Assembly (NCBI GenBank): GCA_022510955.1
Contig: JAFLSM010000004.1
Coordinates: 1-64,000, forward strand
Source: Ruminococcus sp.
GTDB lineage: Bacteria > Bacillota > Clostridia > Oscillospirales > Acutalibacteraceae
Direction of reading: 5' to 3'
DNA: 64,000 nucleotides
Of this stretch, positions 27,278 to 36,477 are shown in pieces. Position numbers and translations under genes: made by a program. The notes beneath the pieces were generated by a model. The model ran no database searches. It was not told where the DNA came from and was given only the letters and a program-made list of their open reading frames with translations. Within the stretch, counting starts at the first letter, position 1. Every line of letters begins with the position of its first letter.

Positions 27278-28533
27278 GTTAAATCTTTGAGAATTTTATC
27301 AGCTGCAAGCATAATTCCTAACTTACCACCATGGAAGTTAAGTCCGCCTTGCATCCAGACAGCATAAGGAGGTCTGATTGGCGCATCTGCCGAAAGTTCT
27401 ATTGATGAACCGAGCGTAAATGCACCTGCTGCCATAATAACCTTATTTTCATATCCCGGCATATCAGATGCAACCGGTACTACAAAGCTATCAACAGCAG
27501 ATCCGCTTTGAATTCCTCCGCAAAAGCTTTCAAGCTTTTGTTCATCTCCAAGCATAATAAGCTGAATAATGTCACCACGCTCATCGTTATACTTTGGGGT
27601 AGTTTCATAACCAAGAATTTCAAACAAAGCTGATGCAAATACTGCTGTTTTTAGGGCCTCGCCTGTAACATGAGGAGCGTGATAAGCTCCCATAAACATT
27701 TCACGGTTAACATCAAGAGTTGCGCCAATTTCCTTGCCTGTTCCCGGCGTTGTAAGTCTGTAAGCACACATTTCAACAAGATCTCTCTTACCTGCTATGT
27801 AACCACCTGTTGGAGAAATTCCGCCTCCGGGGTTCTTTATGAGTGAACCAGCCATAATATCAACACCTACAGACAACGGTTCTACCTTGTCAACAAACTC
27901 ACCATAGCAGTTGTCAAGCATAATAATTGACTTTGGTGATACCCTTTTTGAAATATCACAAATCTTCTTTATTTCTTTATATGTAAGTGAATTGCGAAGG
28001 CTGTAACCTCTTGAACGCTGAATATAAACCATTTTTGGCTGTTTTTCGGCGATTTGCTTTTCTACCTCTTCAAAATCCACAGTTCCGTCATCTTTAAGCT
28101 CAGTCATCTCAAAGTGAATATCAAAATCTTTGAGAGAACCGGGATATTCTCCCTCAATTCCTATTGCAGAGCGGATAGTGTCATATGGCATACCCGTAAC
28201 AGAAAGCATTGTATCATTAGGGCGTAACATTCCGAATAAAGCAACTGTCAAAGCATGTGTGCCGCTGACAAAATTGTGGCGAACAAGGGCGTCCTCGGCA
28301 TCAAAACAATAGGCATATACTCTGTCCAGAGCATCTCTGCCTGCATCATCATAGCCGTAGCCTGTTGAGCCTTTGAGGTGGCTTTCACGTACACCTGCCA
28401 GCTGAAATGCCTTTATCATCTTGCGTTGATTATATTCCTGAATTTCATCAATTTTCTTAAGTTCTTCAGAGCAAAGCTCCATAGCTTTATCAGCAGCATC
28501 AATTATTTTACGGTCAATATCAAAAAAATCCAC
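27259..28533 (-). CDS. PLP-dependent protein of the methionine gamma-lyase/aluminium-resistance family (YnbB-like)
   Basis: This 424-residue protein matches the PLP enzyme family annotated as aluminium resistance protein or methionine gamma-lyase family, which includes Bacillus YnbB. The PLP lysine is probably K233 in AGSLIKNPGGG; MLDNCYGEF holds the aspartate that pairs with the pyridine ring. The true reaction is not established for the family. The start is GTG, after GGAGGG at 6 nt. The last residues (NTNLQ and stop) come from the inserted repeat element. Confidence 0.87.
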   Translation of the reverse strand: MDFFDIDRKIIDAADKAMELCSEELKKIDEIQEYNQRKMIKAFQLAGVRESHLKGSTGYGYDDAGRDALDRVYAYCFDAEDALVRHNFVSGTHALTVALFGMLRPNDTMLSVTGMPYDTIRSAIGIEGEYPGSLKDFDIHFEMTELKDDGTVDFEEVEKQIAEKQPKMVYIQRSRGYSLRNSLTYKEIKKICDISKRVSPKSIIMLDNCYGEFVDKVEPLSVGVDIMAGSLIKNPGGGISPTGGYIAGKRDLVEMCAYRLTTPGTGKEIGATLDVNREMFMGAYHAPHVTGEALKTAVFASALFEILGYETTPKYNDERGDIIQLIMLGDEQKLESFCGGIQSGSAVDSFVVPVASDMPGYENKVIMAAGAFTLGSSIELSADAPIRPPYAVWMQGGLNFHGGKLGIMLAADKILKDLTNTNLQ

Positions 28534-28536
28534 TAA

Positions 28537-29313
28537 TTACCCTCCAAAATGGTATTCCTTCCATTTGCCAATCTCTTTAAATCCTAAATTGGAATAGAAA
28601 TTTACATTTGCATTCTCTGCCCTATGTAAATAAACAGTCTTCCCCTCATTAATCAGCATATTTGTAATATATCTGACAACGGCAGAGCCATAGCCATGCT
28701 GACGATAGTTAGGATCACAAGCTACTGCACCAAGGACTGCCGCTTTATTGCTTTCAGCAACAGTCATTGCAACGGAAGCCAAATTATAGTTTGAATTAAT
28801 TGCAGCTATGCGTATTGCGTTATGTCTTATTTTATGATTTACATCAACATAAAAATCCTCAAAGGCAGGAGGCGTAAAGTTATCGTCAGCACACTTTACA
28901 AGCAAATCATAAACAGATTTAATATCGGGTTCAATAAAGTTTACTTCATCATTTTCGTCTATAGGTTCATTTCTTTCAAGCACATATCCGCTGATTGAAG
29001 TTCCTCCATACAAATCAAGTTCAAATTTATCATCACACAACACGCTTGACGCTCCTGCAACACGAATGAACGCAGAAACTTCTTCAAGCAAGCTGTCATC
29101 AGCTAAAAATATTATAAAGTTTGTGCCGTTTCTGGCAATAGCGCCCTTGCATTCATTTGTTTTATCGGCATTTACAAGCCAATAATCAACGAATGCAAGA
29201 TTGGCATTATAGCTGTTGAACAATGAAATTATTCTGCAAGCAAACGGATCGTTATTTGCAACAGAGGACAAAATCCCTACAAAATCAACATCTTGTGTAG
29301 CTGAAACAATCAT
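28537..29313 (-). CDS. GNAT-family N-acetyltransferase
   Basis: This 258-residue protein has a GNAT fold in its C-terminal half: AVLGAVACDPNYRQHGYGSAVVRY is the acetyl-CoA-binding motif A (core YRQHGYGS), followed by LHRAENANVNFYSNLGFKE (motif B). The N-terminal 120 residues have no clear assignment. The ATG shares one base with the stop of the M42 peptidase gene (TAATG). The ORF track's GTG at 29319 is not needed. The substrate is unknown. Confidence 0.85.
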   Translation of the reverse strand: MIVSATQDVDFVGILSSVANNDPFACRIISLFNSYNANLAFVDYWLVNADKTNECKGAIARNGTNFIIFLADDSLLEEVSAFIRVAGASSVLCDDKFELDLYGGTSISGYVLERNEPIDENDEVNFIEPDIKSVYDLLVKCADDNFTPPAFEDFYVDVNHKIRHNAIRIAAINSNYNLASVAMTVAESNKAAVLGAVACDPNYRQHGYGSAVVRYITNMLINEGKTVYLHRAENANVNFYSNLGFKEIGKWKEYHFGG

Positions 29314-30362
29314 TAGCACATTTCCTTTTCATCAAAATTTCCGCCTGCAATCAATTTTGCAAGCTCACACACAATCTTTAAAGTACTCTCACAATCAGAT
29401 ATATTTACAATGCAGGCAGGTGCGTGCAAATATCTGCAAGGCAGTGATACTGCCAAGGTACGCACTCCACCCCTGCTCTGGTGAATAACACCCGCATCAT
29501 TTCCCCCTGCAACTGCACGCTTATACTGTGCTCTTGCACCGCACTTTTCTGCAATTTCAAATGCAGTTTTTACAAGCTGTTTATCGTATATAGTACGTCT
29601 GTCCATAACAGAGATTACTGCACCCTGTGAAAGATTGCACACTTGCTTATTTTTATCGACCTCAGGGATATCAGCGGCAGTAGTAGTTTCAACTACAATA
29701 GCAAACTCAGGGTCAACTGTGTACGCAGCAACCTTTGCTCCACGAAGTCCTACCTCTTCCTGAACAGCGAAAACAAAGTGAGTATCGTATTCAAGCTCAC
29801 TCTTAATAAGCTCAATAAGGACATAACAGCCGAAACGGTCATCAAGAGCCTTAGACTTGATTGATATATCATTACGCTCAAAATCAGTCATGAAACTAAC
29901 GCTGTCACCAATGCAGACATATTTTTTCGCCTCATCAGCACTATCTGCACCGATATCAATATACATTTCACTAATTGCAGGCACAGAACTGCTTTCTCCG
30001 CCTTTTGTAAGATGAATAGGCTTAATACCGATAACGCCGTTTAACTTTTGCGTACCGGCTGTCACTTGTTTTCCAATCAATACTCGCTTGTCAATACCTC
30101 CGACCTCATCAAATTTAAGATAGCCATCAGAAGTGATGTCAGTAACCATAAGTCCGACCTCATCCATATGAGCAGATAACATCAACTTGTGCTTTGCTCT
30201 GCATTTTCCCTTTTTAAATACAATAAGATTGCCGAGATTGTCTGTTTTTATTTCATCAGCATAATTCTTTATTTCATTTATAATTAACTTGCGAATTTCA
30301 GACTCATCACCCGAAATACCGCTGCAAATACAAAGTTTTTCAAGCAAATCAAAGTTAATCAT
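29313..30362 (-). CDS. M42-family aminopeptidase (second of a tandem pair)
   Basis: M42 enzymes are dinuclear metal aminopeptidases that form dodecameric shells and trim short peptides. The 349 residues hold the metal and catalytic motifs SAHMDEVGLM, DDRFGCYVLIEL, VQEEVGLRGA and a late histidine (GVIHQSRGGVRT). The ATG at 30362 lies within the end of the other M42 gene (8-bp overlap). The ORF track start at 30395 would run deeper into that gene. Substrate preference is unknown. Confidence 0.92.
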   Translation of the reverse strand: MINFDLLEKLCICSGISGDESEIRKLIINEIKNYADEIKTDNLGNLIVFKKGKCRAKHKLMLSAHMDEVGLMVTDITSDGYLKFDEVGGIDKRVLIGKQVTAGTQKLNGVIGIKPIHLTKGGESSSVPAISEMYIDIGADSADEAKKYVCIGDSVSFMTDFERNDISIKSKALDDRFGCYVLIELIKSELEYDTHFVFAVQEEVGLRGAKVAAYTVDPEFAIVVETTTAADIPEVDKNKQVCNLSQGAVISVMDRRTIYDKQLVKTAFEIAEKCGARAQYKRAVAGGNDAGVIHQSRGGVRTLAVSLPCRYLHAPACIVNISDCESTLKIVCELAKLIAGGNFDEKEMC

Positions 30363-31389
30363 ATACTGCACCTCCCGAAAGCACATAATCAGCAATTAAC
30401 TGTGCTGTATACTCAACATCTTTAATTGATATAACCTCGTTAGGAGTGTGCATATAACGCTGAGGAATTGAAATCACAGCAGTTTTTACTCCTGATTTAC
30501 ATACGGAAATACTGTCGGCATTTGTTCCTGTTGCAGATGAAATAGGTTCCAGCTGATACGGAATATTGTTTTGCTTTGCAAGTTCGATAAGAGAGTTTAC
30601 CATAGTTTTGTTGAGAATCGGAGAAATACAAATCATAGGTCCTTTTTGAAGTCCAATAGATGAATACTCTCCCGAAATATCAGGCTGTGACGCAAAGCTT
30701 ACATCAACTGCAATAGCTTCATCAGCTTCTACATTGAACGCACCTGTCTTTGCTCCCGTGCCAAAAGTTTCCTCCTGTGAACTCAAAAGAAATACAACCT
30801 TATAATCCAAATTATCTTTAGCATGAGACAAAATTTCTGCAACCTTTAAAAGAGCTGCAACACCGCATCTATCATCCAGACAAGCTGAGGCAATTTTGTC
30901 ACCGAGCAACATTCTCGGCTTACTCTTAAAAGTAAGAACATCACCCATTGAAATGTATTTGCTTATACTTTCTTTATCAAGTCCGAAATCAATCCAAGTT
31001 TTTGTAATCGGGGTAGACTTGTCCTCATTTCCGTCAGACAAATGTGGCGGCATACAGCACACAACACCTGTCAGAAACGGATAATTCTGAGGAAAAAACT
31101 CGGTATCCTGCAAGGTACGAACATCAATACCTCCGCACTTATCAACCTTTACAAAGCCATTATCATCAATTCCTGTCACCATAAGACCGATTCTGTCAAT
31201 ATGAGCATCCAGAAGTATAGTCTTGTTTGAGCTTTTACTATCTATAACAGCATAAACATTGCCGTTTGAGTCTAAAGAAACATCAGAGTACTGTTCAAAA
31301 TATTTTTTTACAACTTGGATTACAGGCCCTTCGCTTCCTGAAACACCGCCTACACTGCATAAATCAAAAATAATATCTTTAATTTCCAT
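30355..31389 (-). CDS. M42-family aminopeptidase (first of a tandem pair)
   Basis: This 344-residue paralogue of the next gene carries DAHIDRIGLMVTGID, CLDDRCGVAALLKV and SSQEETFGTGAKTGAF. The H/D, D, EE and final H positions of the M42 metal site are conserved. Similarity to its neighbour is clear along the whole length but the sequences have diverged (QEETFGTG against QEEVGLRG). The ATG at 31389 is preferred; the GTG at 31401 overlaps the murD stop codon. Confidence 0.92.
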   Translation of the reverse strand: MEIKDIIFDLCSVGGVSGSEGPVIQVVKKYFEQYSDVSLDSNGNVYAVIDSKSSNKTILLDAHIDRIGLMVTGIDDNGFVKVDKCGGIDVRTLQDTEFFPQNYPFLTGVVCCMPPHLSDGNEDKSTPITKTWIDFGLDKESISKYISMGDVLTFKSKPRMLLGDKIASACLDDRCGVAALLKVAEILSHAKDNLDYKVVFLLSSQEETFGTGAKTGAFNVEADEAIAVDVSFASQPDISGEYSSIGLQKGPMICISPILNKTMVNSLIELAKQNNIPYQLEPISSATGTNADSISVCKSGVKTAVISIPQRYMHTPNEVISIKDVEYTAQLIADYVLSGGAVYD

Positions 31390-31397
31390 AAATAAAA

Positions 31398-32789
31398 TCA
31401 CTTTAAATTATTAACGATTGACTTAAAGTGGTTACCTCTTTCTTCAAAATTCTTGTAAAGTCCAAAGCTTGCACTTGCAGGAGAAAGCGAAACTATATCG
31501 CCTTTTTCAGTCATTTTTACAGCCGCTTCAACGGCCTCTTCCATATTATTTACATTAACAATAGATATTGCGTTTTCGATGTAGTTATCGGAATTCTTAA
31601 CTGCCGCCTCAATCTTTGGAGCTGTATCACCCAAAAGAATTAACAGCTTAACCTTTTCATTAATTACAGGTCCGAGAGGCTCATACGGAATGTGCTTGTC
31701 ATATCCTCCTGCAATTATGGCAATTTTCTCATCATAAAGAGAAAGTGTTCCAAGCGCAGTGCGGGTAGGACTTGATGCGATTGAGTCATTATAGTATTTA
31801 ACACCTTTATATTCACGAACAAACTCTGCTCTGTGTGCAACACCGCCAAAAGTTCTGGCAACGCTGACGATTGTTTGAACATCAACGATACCCCAAACAG
31901 CAGAAATCGCCGCCAAGTAATTTTCTACATTATGCATACCCGGAATTTTGATATCCCTAATATTCATAATCTGAGTAACCTTGCCGTAGTCCGAATAGCA
32001 TATTGTTGTACCGTCAAGATAAGCGCCGTTATAAAGCTTTTCCTTAACACTGAACTTTGCAGTTTCACCTCTTACATCCACACTAAAGTCATCGGTGATA
32101 TCATTATCAAGGTTTAAAACAGCCTTTGAAAAAGCGTTTTGGTGCAGGATTATGTTTTTCTTTGAATCAATGTATTCCTGCATATCTTTGTGAATGTCAA
32201 GATGGTTTGGTACAAGATTTGTAACAACTGCGATATCGGGACTTTTACGCATAGAAATAAGCTGAAAACTTGACAGTTCAACAACTGCATAATCATCAGC
32301 AGAAATAGTTTCAATCTCAGGAAGAAGAGGCTTACCTATATTGCCGCCAAGATGAACATTTTTGCCTTCTGCCTTTAAAAATTCAGAAACAATGGTTGTA
32401 GTAGTTGTTTTGCCGTCAGAACCTGTGATTGCAATTGTATTGCAAGGACACAAATCAAAGAATACTTCCATTTCTGAAGTAAGTACTGTACCGTTTTCAC
32501 GAAGTTTTACAAGTTCTTCCTTATAAAAAGGTGTTCCCGGACTGCGAAAAACAATGTCTGCATCAATATTTGAAAGGTAATCATTACCCAAAATAAGCTC
32601 TGCTCCATATTCTTTTGCTTTAATTCCGTTCTCTCCGAGTGAAACAAAATCTTTTTTGTCGCAGGCAAGTACTGTTGCACCCTTATCTGCAAAAAGTTTT
32701 ATTAGAGGCAAATTGCTTGTACCAATTCCAATAAAAGCAATTCTTTTTCCTTTAATACTATTAAAAAATTTTTCAATCGAAATATTCAT
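31398..32789 (-). CDS. murD: UDP-N-acetylmuramoyl-alanine--D-glutamate ligase
   Basis: MurD adds D-glutamate to UDP-MurNAc-L-alanine in the cytoplasm during peptidoglycan synthesis. The 463 residues show an N-terminal Rossmann domain (RIAFIGIGTSNLPLIKLF), the ATP loop TGSDGKTTTTTIVSEFL, and the C-terminal YNDSIASSPTRTALGTL and SLSPASASFGLYKNFEERG. It stands away from the usual division/cell-wall cluster and leads an operon with peptidases instead. Confidence 0.96.
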   Translation of the reverse strand: MNISIEKFFNSIKGKRIAFIGIGTSNLPLIKLFADKGATVLACDKKDFVSLGENGIKAKEYGAELILGNDYLSNIDADIVFRSPGTPFYKEELVKLRENGTVLTSEMEVFFDLCPCNTIAITGSDGKTTTTTIVSEFLKAEGKNVHLGGNIGKPLLPEIETISADDYAVVELSSFQLISMRKSPDIAVVTNLVPNHLDIHKDMQEYIDSKKNIILHQNAFSKAVLNLDNDITDDFSVDVRGETAKFSVKEKLYNGAYLDGTTICYSDYGKVTQIMNIRDIKIPGMHNVENYLAAISAVWGIVDVQTIVSVARTFGGVAHRAEFVREYKGVKYYNDSIASSPTRTALGTLSLYDEKIAIIAGGYDKHIPYEPLGPVINEKVKLLILLGDTAPKIEAAVKNSDNYIENAISIVNVNNMEEAVEAAVKMTEKGDIVSLSPASASFGLYKNFEERGNHFKSIVNNLK

Positions 32790-32836
32790 AATGTACCCCT
32801 TTACAAGATGATAATAATAAAAAACATATCTTAATA

Positions 32837-32865
32837 ATTATACAAAGTATTGGAAAAAAATTCAA
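32837..32865 (-). promoter_or_regulatory. Sigma-A promoter of the murD operon
   Basis: On the minus strand TTGAAT, a 17-nt spacer and TATAAT lie about 47 bp before murD, in the divergent gap with the MocR gene. Confidence 0.8.
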
Positions 32866-32875
32866 CTACAAATGC

Positions 32876-32909
32876 AATTATTGCAATAATTATTCGTAAA
32901 TGATACAAT
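32876..32909 (+). promoter_or_regulatory. Promoter of the MocR gene with an overlapping palindrome
   Basis: TTGCAA, a 17-nt spacer and TACAAT lead into the MocR gene. The -35 box is the centre of a perfect 16-bp palindrome, AATTATTGCAATAATT (32876-32891). This is a good candidate for an autoregulatory operator. Confidence 0.7.
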
Positions 32910-32926
32910 AATTATGGTGATATAAA

Positions 32927-34285
32927 ATGCTGTATGATTTTATTATGATAGATAAGCACAAAAAAATACCGCTATACAGGCAGATTTATATGTCTGTACG
33001 AAACTCTATTGAAAACGGAAGTCTTGAAAAGGGTAGCAAACTACCGTCAATCAGACGACTAAGTGCTGACCTTGATGTATCAAAAATTACAATAACAACG
33101 GCATATGACCAACTGTGTTCTGAGGGATATATAAAAAATAAACCGCAAAGCGGATATTATGTTGAAGCAAATTTTAAAAACGCTCCTGCCTACATTGAAA
33201 ATCACAAAGAGAACAATGCACCGAATACAAATTATTTTGAATATGACTTTAGCGGCAAAAGTATTGACAAGAAAATTATTAATTTGAACGAATGGAAAAA
33301 GTGCGTTAAGGAGGTTATAAACCAAGACTATCACCTTACTTCCTACGGAAATGAGCAGGGCGAAGAAGCACTCAGAAATGCTCTGCAAAGCTATGCACTC
33401 GGTGTCAGAAGCGTCAACACAAGCTCCGATAATATTGTGGTAGGGGCCGGCACACAGCCACTCCTAAACATTATCTGTTCACTCGTCGGCACAAACAAAG
33501 TTGTTGCTGTTGCAGATTCAAGCTATGTTCAAGCGGAATATATATTCAAGAGTTACGGATATAAAATCGAATATTTTGAGAGTGACAACAGCGGTGCAAC
33601 GATAAGCTCAATGGAGCAAATAAAACCTAATATTATACTCATTAATCCGAATTTTGTTACAAGCAGTGGTGCAAGTATGCCTATAAACCGACGACTGGAA
33701 ATCATTGCATGGGCAAAGGAAAATAATACTTTAATCATTGAAGATGATTATAACGGAGAGCTCAGATACAGCACACACCCTACTCCGTGTATGCAAAACT
33801 ATGATACAGAAAATACAATTTATCTTGGTTCGTTTTCAAAAATATTGCTTCCGTCTGTAAGAATAAGCTATATGGTGCTTCCTAAAAATCTAATCTGCAA
33901 ATATCGGGAAATTAAAAGTTTTACAAATCAGACTGCATCAAAATCGGAACAGCTTGCACTGGCAAAATACATTTACAACGGTAAAATTGACATTCATCTG
34001 CGAAAAGCAAGGCGAGTTTATCTTGAAAAGAGCAAAATTATTTTAAACTCAATCAAAAGGAATTTTGACAACAATATCAAGATAATTTTTAATGAAACAT
34101 CGCTTTATGTTACCGTAAAACTTAATAATAATATTGATATGGATGGATTAATAAACAAACTAAAAGAAAACTCGGTAAATGTTATGTCTGCAAAAAGCAA
34201 TAATATACTTAATCTTAGTTTTTCCGGAATTGATGAGGAGAAAATTGACAAGGGTATTAGAATTATAAGAAAAGTGTTAAAATAA
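32927..34285 (+). CDS. MocR-type (GntR-aminotransferase) transcriptional regulator
   Basis: The N-terminal 75 residues form a GntR winged helix (IPLYRQIYMSVRNSIENGSL, KLPSIRRLSADLDVSKITIT). The rest is a class I aminotransferase-like domain with the PLP lysine in LGSFSKILLPSVRISYM and IIEDDYNGELRY. Such regulators include PdxR and GabR, which sense PLP or its adducts. No vitamin B6 or GABA genes are next to it; the divergent neighbour is murD. Effector and targets are unknown. Confidence 0.92.
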   Translation: MLYDFIMIDKHKKIPLYRQIYMSVRNSIENGSLEKGSKLPSIRRLSADLDVSKITITTAYDQLCSEGYIKNKPQSGYYVEANFKNAPAYIENHKENNAPNTNYFEYDFSGKSIDKKIINLNEWKKCVKEVINQDYHLTSYGNEQGEEALRNALQSYALGVRSVNTSSDNIVVGAGTQPLLNIICSLVGTNKVVAVADSSYVQAEYIFKSYGYKIEYFESDNSGATISSMEQIKPNIILINPNFVTSSGASMPINRRLEIIAWAKENNTLIIEDDYNGELRYSTHPTPCMQNYDTENTIYLGSFSKILLPSVRISYMVLPKNLICKYREIKSFTNQTASKSEQLALAKYIYNGKIDIHLRKARRVYLEKSKIILNSIKRNFDNNIKIIFNETSLYVTVKLNNNIDMDGLINKLKENSVNVMSAKSNNILNLSFSGIDEEKIDKGIRIIRKVLK

Positions 34286-34338
34286 AGCAATAGTTCACAA
34301 CCACAAAAAAATAAATATACTATATTTTTTCATTTAAA

Positions 34339-34400
34339 AATCCCCTTAGAGTAGTCTTGAAACATTTTTGTTATTTCAAATGTCTACTCTAAAGGGATTA
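34339..34400. terminator. Bidirectional terminator between the MocR gene and ispE
   Basis: Imperfect arms of about 22 bp (AATCCCCTTAGAGTAGtcTTGAAA and TTTCAAatgTCTACTCTAAAGGGATT) sit between convergent genes, with A/T-rich tails on both sides. Confidence 0.75.
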
Positions 34401-34436
34401 TATTATATAAAACTTAAAAACCTCAACGCAAGCATA

Positions 34437-35306
34437 TTATTCTACAGTGCAGCCGCACTTAATCGGCTTGCACAAAAAGACTTCGCTATATTCTTCTTTT
34501 AACTTTTCATAGCATTTTTTTGCTCTGCGAGTGGAAGTAAATACAGCAAAAACAGCAGAACCTGAGCCACTCATTCCAACGCCTCTTGCCTTTAACTTAA
34601 GCATTTTTCCTTTAAGGTCAATAACCTCAGGAATTTGAAGAGCAAGCTCGAAATCGTTGAAAATTGTAGTTGTAATGCGAAAAATATCACGACTGTAGAG
34701 TGATTTTACCATCTCATTTGTATATGACGGATGGGGATTTAAGGCGTCAACCTTGCGATAAGCATCAGCAGTTGATACGCTTACAGCGTTCGGCTTTGCA
34801 ATAACAATGTTTTCACATCTGAATGACGGTAACTTTTTAATATTAGTTCCTATTCCTGTGCAAAGCTGAGTACCGCCAACAAGACAAAACGGAACATCTG
34901 CACCGATTTTTTCACCTATTTCATGCATTTCCTTTTGTTTAAGCATTGTGCCAAACATTGCATTGAGTCCCATAATCACAGCAGCGCCGTCACTGCTACC
35001 GCCTGCAAGGCCTGCTTGTGTCGGAATTTTCTTGTTAATGTCAATGTGTACACCCTTAACATCCATTTTATTATAATCAAAAAAACGTTTTGCAGCCTTG
35101 TAACAAATATTGCTTTCATCACAAGGAACGCCGTCGTAATTGCAGGAAATTGTAATATTGCCGCTGTCATTATCGGTTATTGTGACTTCATCATATAAGT
35201 CAACAGCCTGCATTACGGTTTCGATATTATGATAGCCGTCAGGGCGTTTGCCCGTTACATCAAGCGAAAGATTAATCTTTGCAGGTGCAAGTACCTTAAT
35301 TTCCAT
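34437..35306 (-). CDS. ispE: 4-diphosphocytidyl-2-C-methyl-D-erythritol kinase
   Basis: IspE phosphorylates CDP-methylerythritol in the non-mevalonate isoprenoid pathway. The 289 residues start MEIKVLAPAKINLSLDVTGKRPDGYH (family core APAKINLSLDV) and carry the GHMP-kinase ATP loop IPTQAGLAGGSSDGAAV and the late GMSGSGSAVFAVF motif. It overlaps the aminotransferase gene by 11 bp and ends a regulator-aminotransferase-ispE operon. Confidence 0.96.
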   Translation of the reverse strand: MEIKVLAPAKINLSLDVTGKRPDGYHNIETVMQAVDLYDEVTITDNDSGNITISCNYDGVPCDESNICYKAAKRFFDYNKMDVKGVHIDINKKIPTQAGLAGGSSDGAAVIMGLNAMFGTMLKQKEMHEIGEKIGADVPFCLVGGTQLCTGIGTNIKKLPSFRCENIVIAKPNAVSVSTADAYRKVDALNPHPSYTNEMVKSLYSRDIFRITTTIFNDFELALQIPEVIDLKGKMLKLKARGVGMSGSGSAVFAVFTSTRRAKKCYEKLKEEYSEVFLCKPIKCGCTVE

Positions 35307-36477
35307 TTTTTAATTCCTCAAGAAATTCACCAATGCGCTTAAGTGCAATTTTTAGGTGATTGATTGAATACGAATATGATACACGCACAAAACCTTCTCC
35401 GCACTTACCAAAGGCAGTTCCGGGAACAACCGCAATGTGCTTATCCATAATAAGTCGAGTACAAAATTCTTCTGATGTAAGTCCGGTGCTTTTGATACAA
35501 GGAAAAACATAGAAAGCACCAAGTGGTTCAAAGCAGGTAAGTCCCATTGAATTAAAGCTGTCAACAACAAAACGGCGACGCATATCATACTCGTCACGCA
35601 TTTTTTCAACATCTTTATCACCATTACGCAATGCCTCAATAGCAGCATACTGCGCTGTTGTAGGAGATGACATAATTCCGTACTGATGGAGCTTAAGCAT
35701 TTGCGAAATAATTGCCTCAGGACCAAGTGCATATCCAAGTCGCCAACCGGTCATTGCATATGATTTAGAAAAACCGTTTATAACAATAGTACGCTCACGC
35801 ATACCATCAATAGACGCAATGGAAACAGGAGTCAAACCTCCATATGTAAGCTCAGAGTAAATCTCATCCGACAGTACAAGCAAATCATTCTCAATGACAA
35901 TCTTTGCAATCTCCTCAAGGTCATGCTTTTCCATAATAGCACCTGTAGGATTATTAGGAAACGGCAACACCAAAAGCTTTGTTTTGTCGGTAATTGCAGC
36001 CTTTAAATCGTCAGCCTTAAGTCTGAAATTATCCTCATTTCGAGTGTTGATGATTACAGGAGTACCGCCTGCCATAACTGTCAGAGGCTCATAACATACA
36101 AAGGAAGGCTCAGGAATAATAACCTCATCACCCTTTTCAATTATACATCTGAAAGCAAGGTCAATAGCTTCGCTGCCGCCAACAGATACAAGCACTTCTG
36201 ACTTTGAGTCATATGAAACATTAAATCTTCTTTTGTAATATTTACAGATTTCAGAAGTAAGTTCTGCAAAACCACGGTTTGGAGAATACCATGTCTTGCC
36301 TTTTTCCAAAGTTCTTATTCCTTCATCTCGTATATGCCATGGGGTCTGAAAATCAGGTTCACCAACACTTAATGAGATTACATCATCCATTTCATTGGCA
36401 ATATCAAAAAACTTTCTGATTCCAGATGGCTTTATTGTAGTAATATTTTTATTCAGGTATTTTTCGTAGTCAATCAC
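35296..36477 (-). CDS. Class I/II pyridoxal-phosphate aminotransferase
   Basis: This 393-residue fold type I aminotransferase contains SLSVGEPDFQTPWHIRD, FPNNPTGAIM, SDEIYSELTYGG and the PLP lysine in INGFSKSYAMTGWRLGY. It resembles the PatA/aspartate-aminotransferase-like group that is commonly encoded after a Lrp/AsnC regulator. The start is GTG, overlapping the regulator's TGA as GTGA. The amino-acid substrate cannot be read from the sequence. Confidence 0.93.
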   Translation of the reverse strand: MIDYEKYLNKNITTIKPSGIRKFFDIANEMDDVISLSVGEPDFQTPWHIRDEGIRTLEKGKTWYSPNRGFAELTSEICKYYKRRFNVSYDSKSEVLVSVGGSEAIDLAFRCIIEKGDEVIIPEPSFVCYEPLTVMAGGTPVIINTRNEDNFRLKADDLKAAITDKTKLLVLPFPNNPTGAIMEKHDLEEIAKIVIENDLLVLSDEIYSELTYGGLTPVSIASIDGMRERTIVINGFSKSYAMTGWRLGYALGPEAIISQMLKLHQYGIMSSPTTAQYAAIEALRNGDKDVEKMRDEYDMRRRFVVDSFNSMGLTCFEPLGAFYVFPCIKSTGLTSEEFCTRLIMDKHIAVVPGTAFGKCGEGFVRVSYSYSINHLKIALKRIGEFLEELKNGN

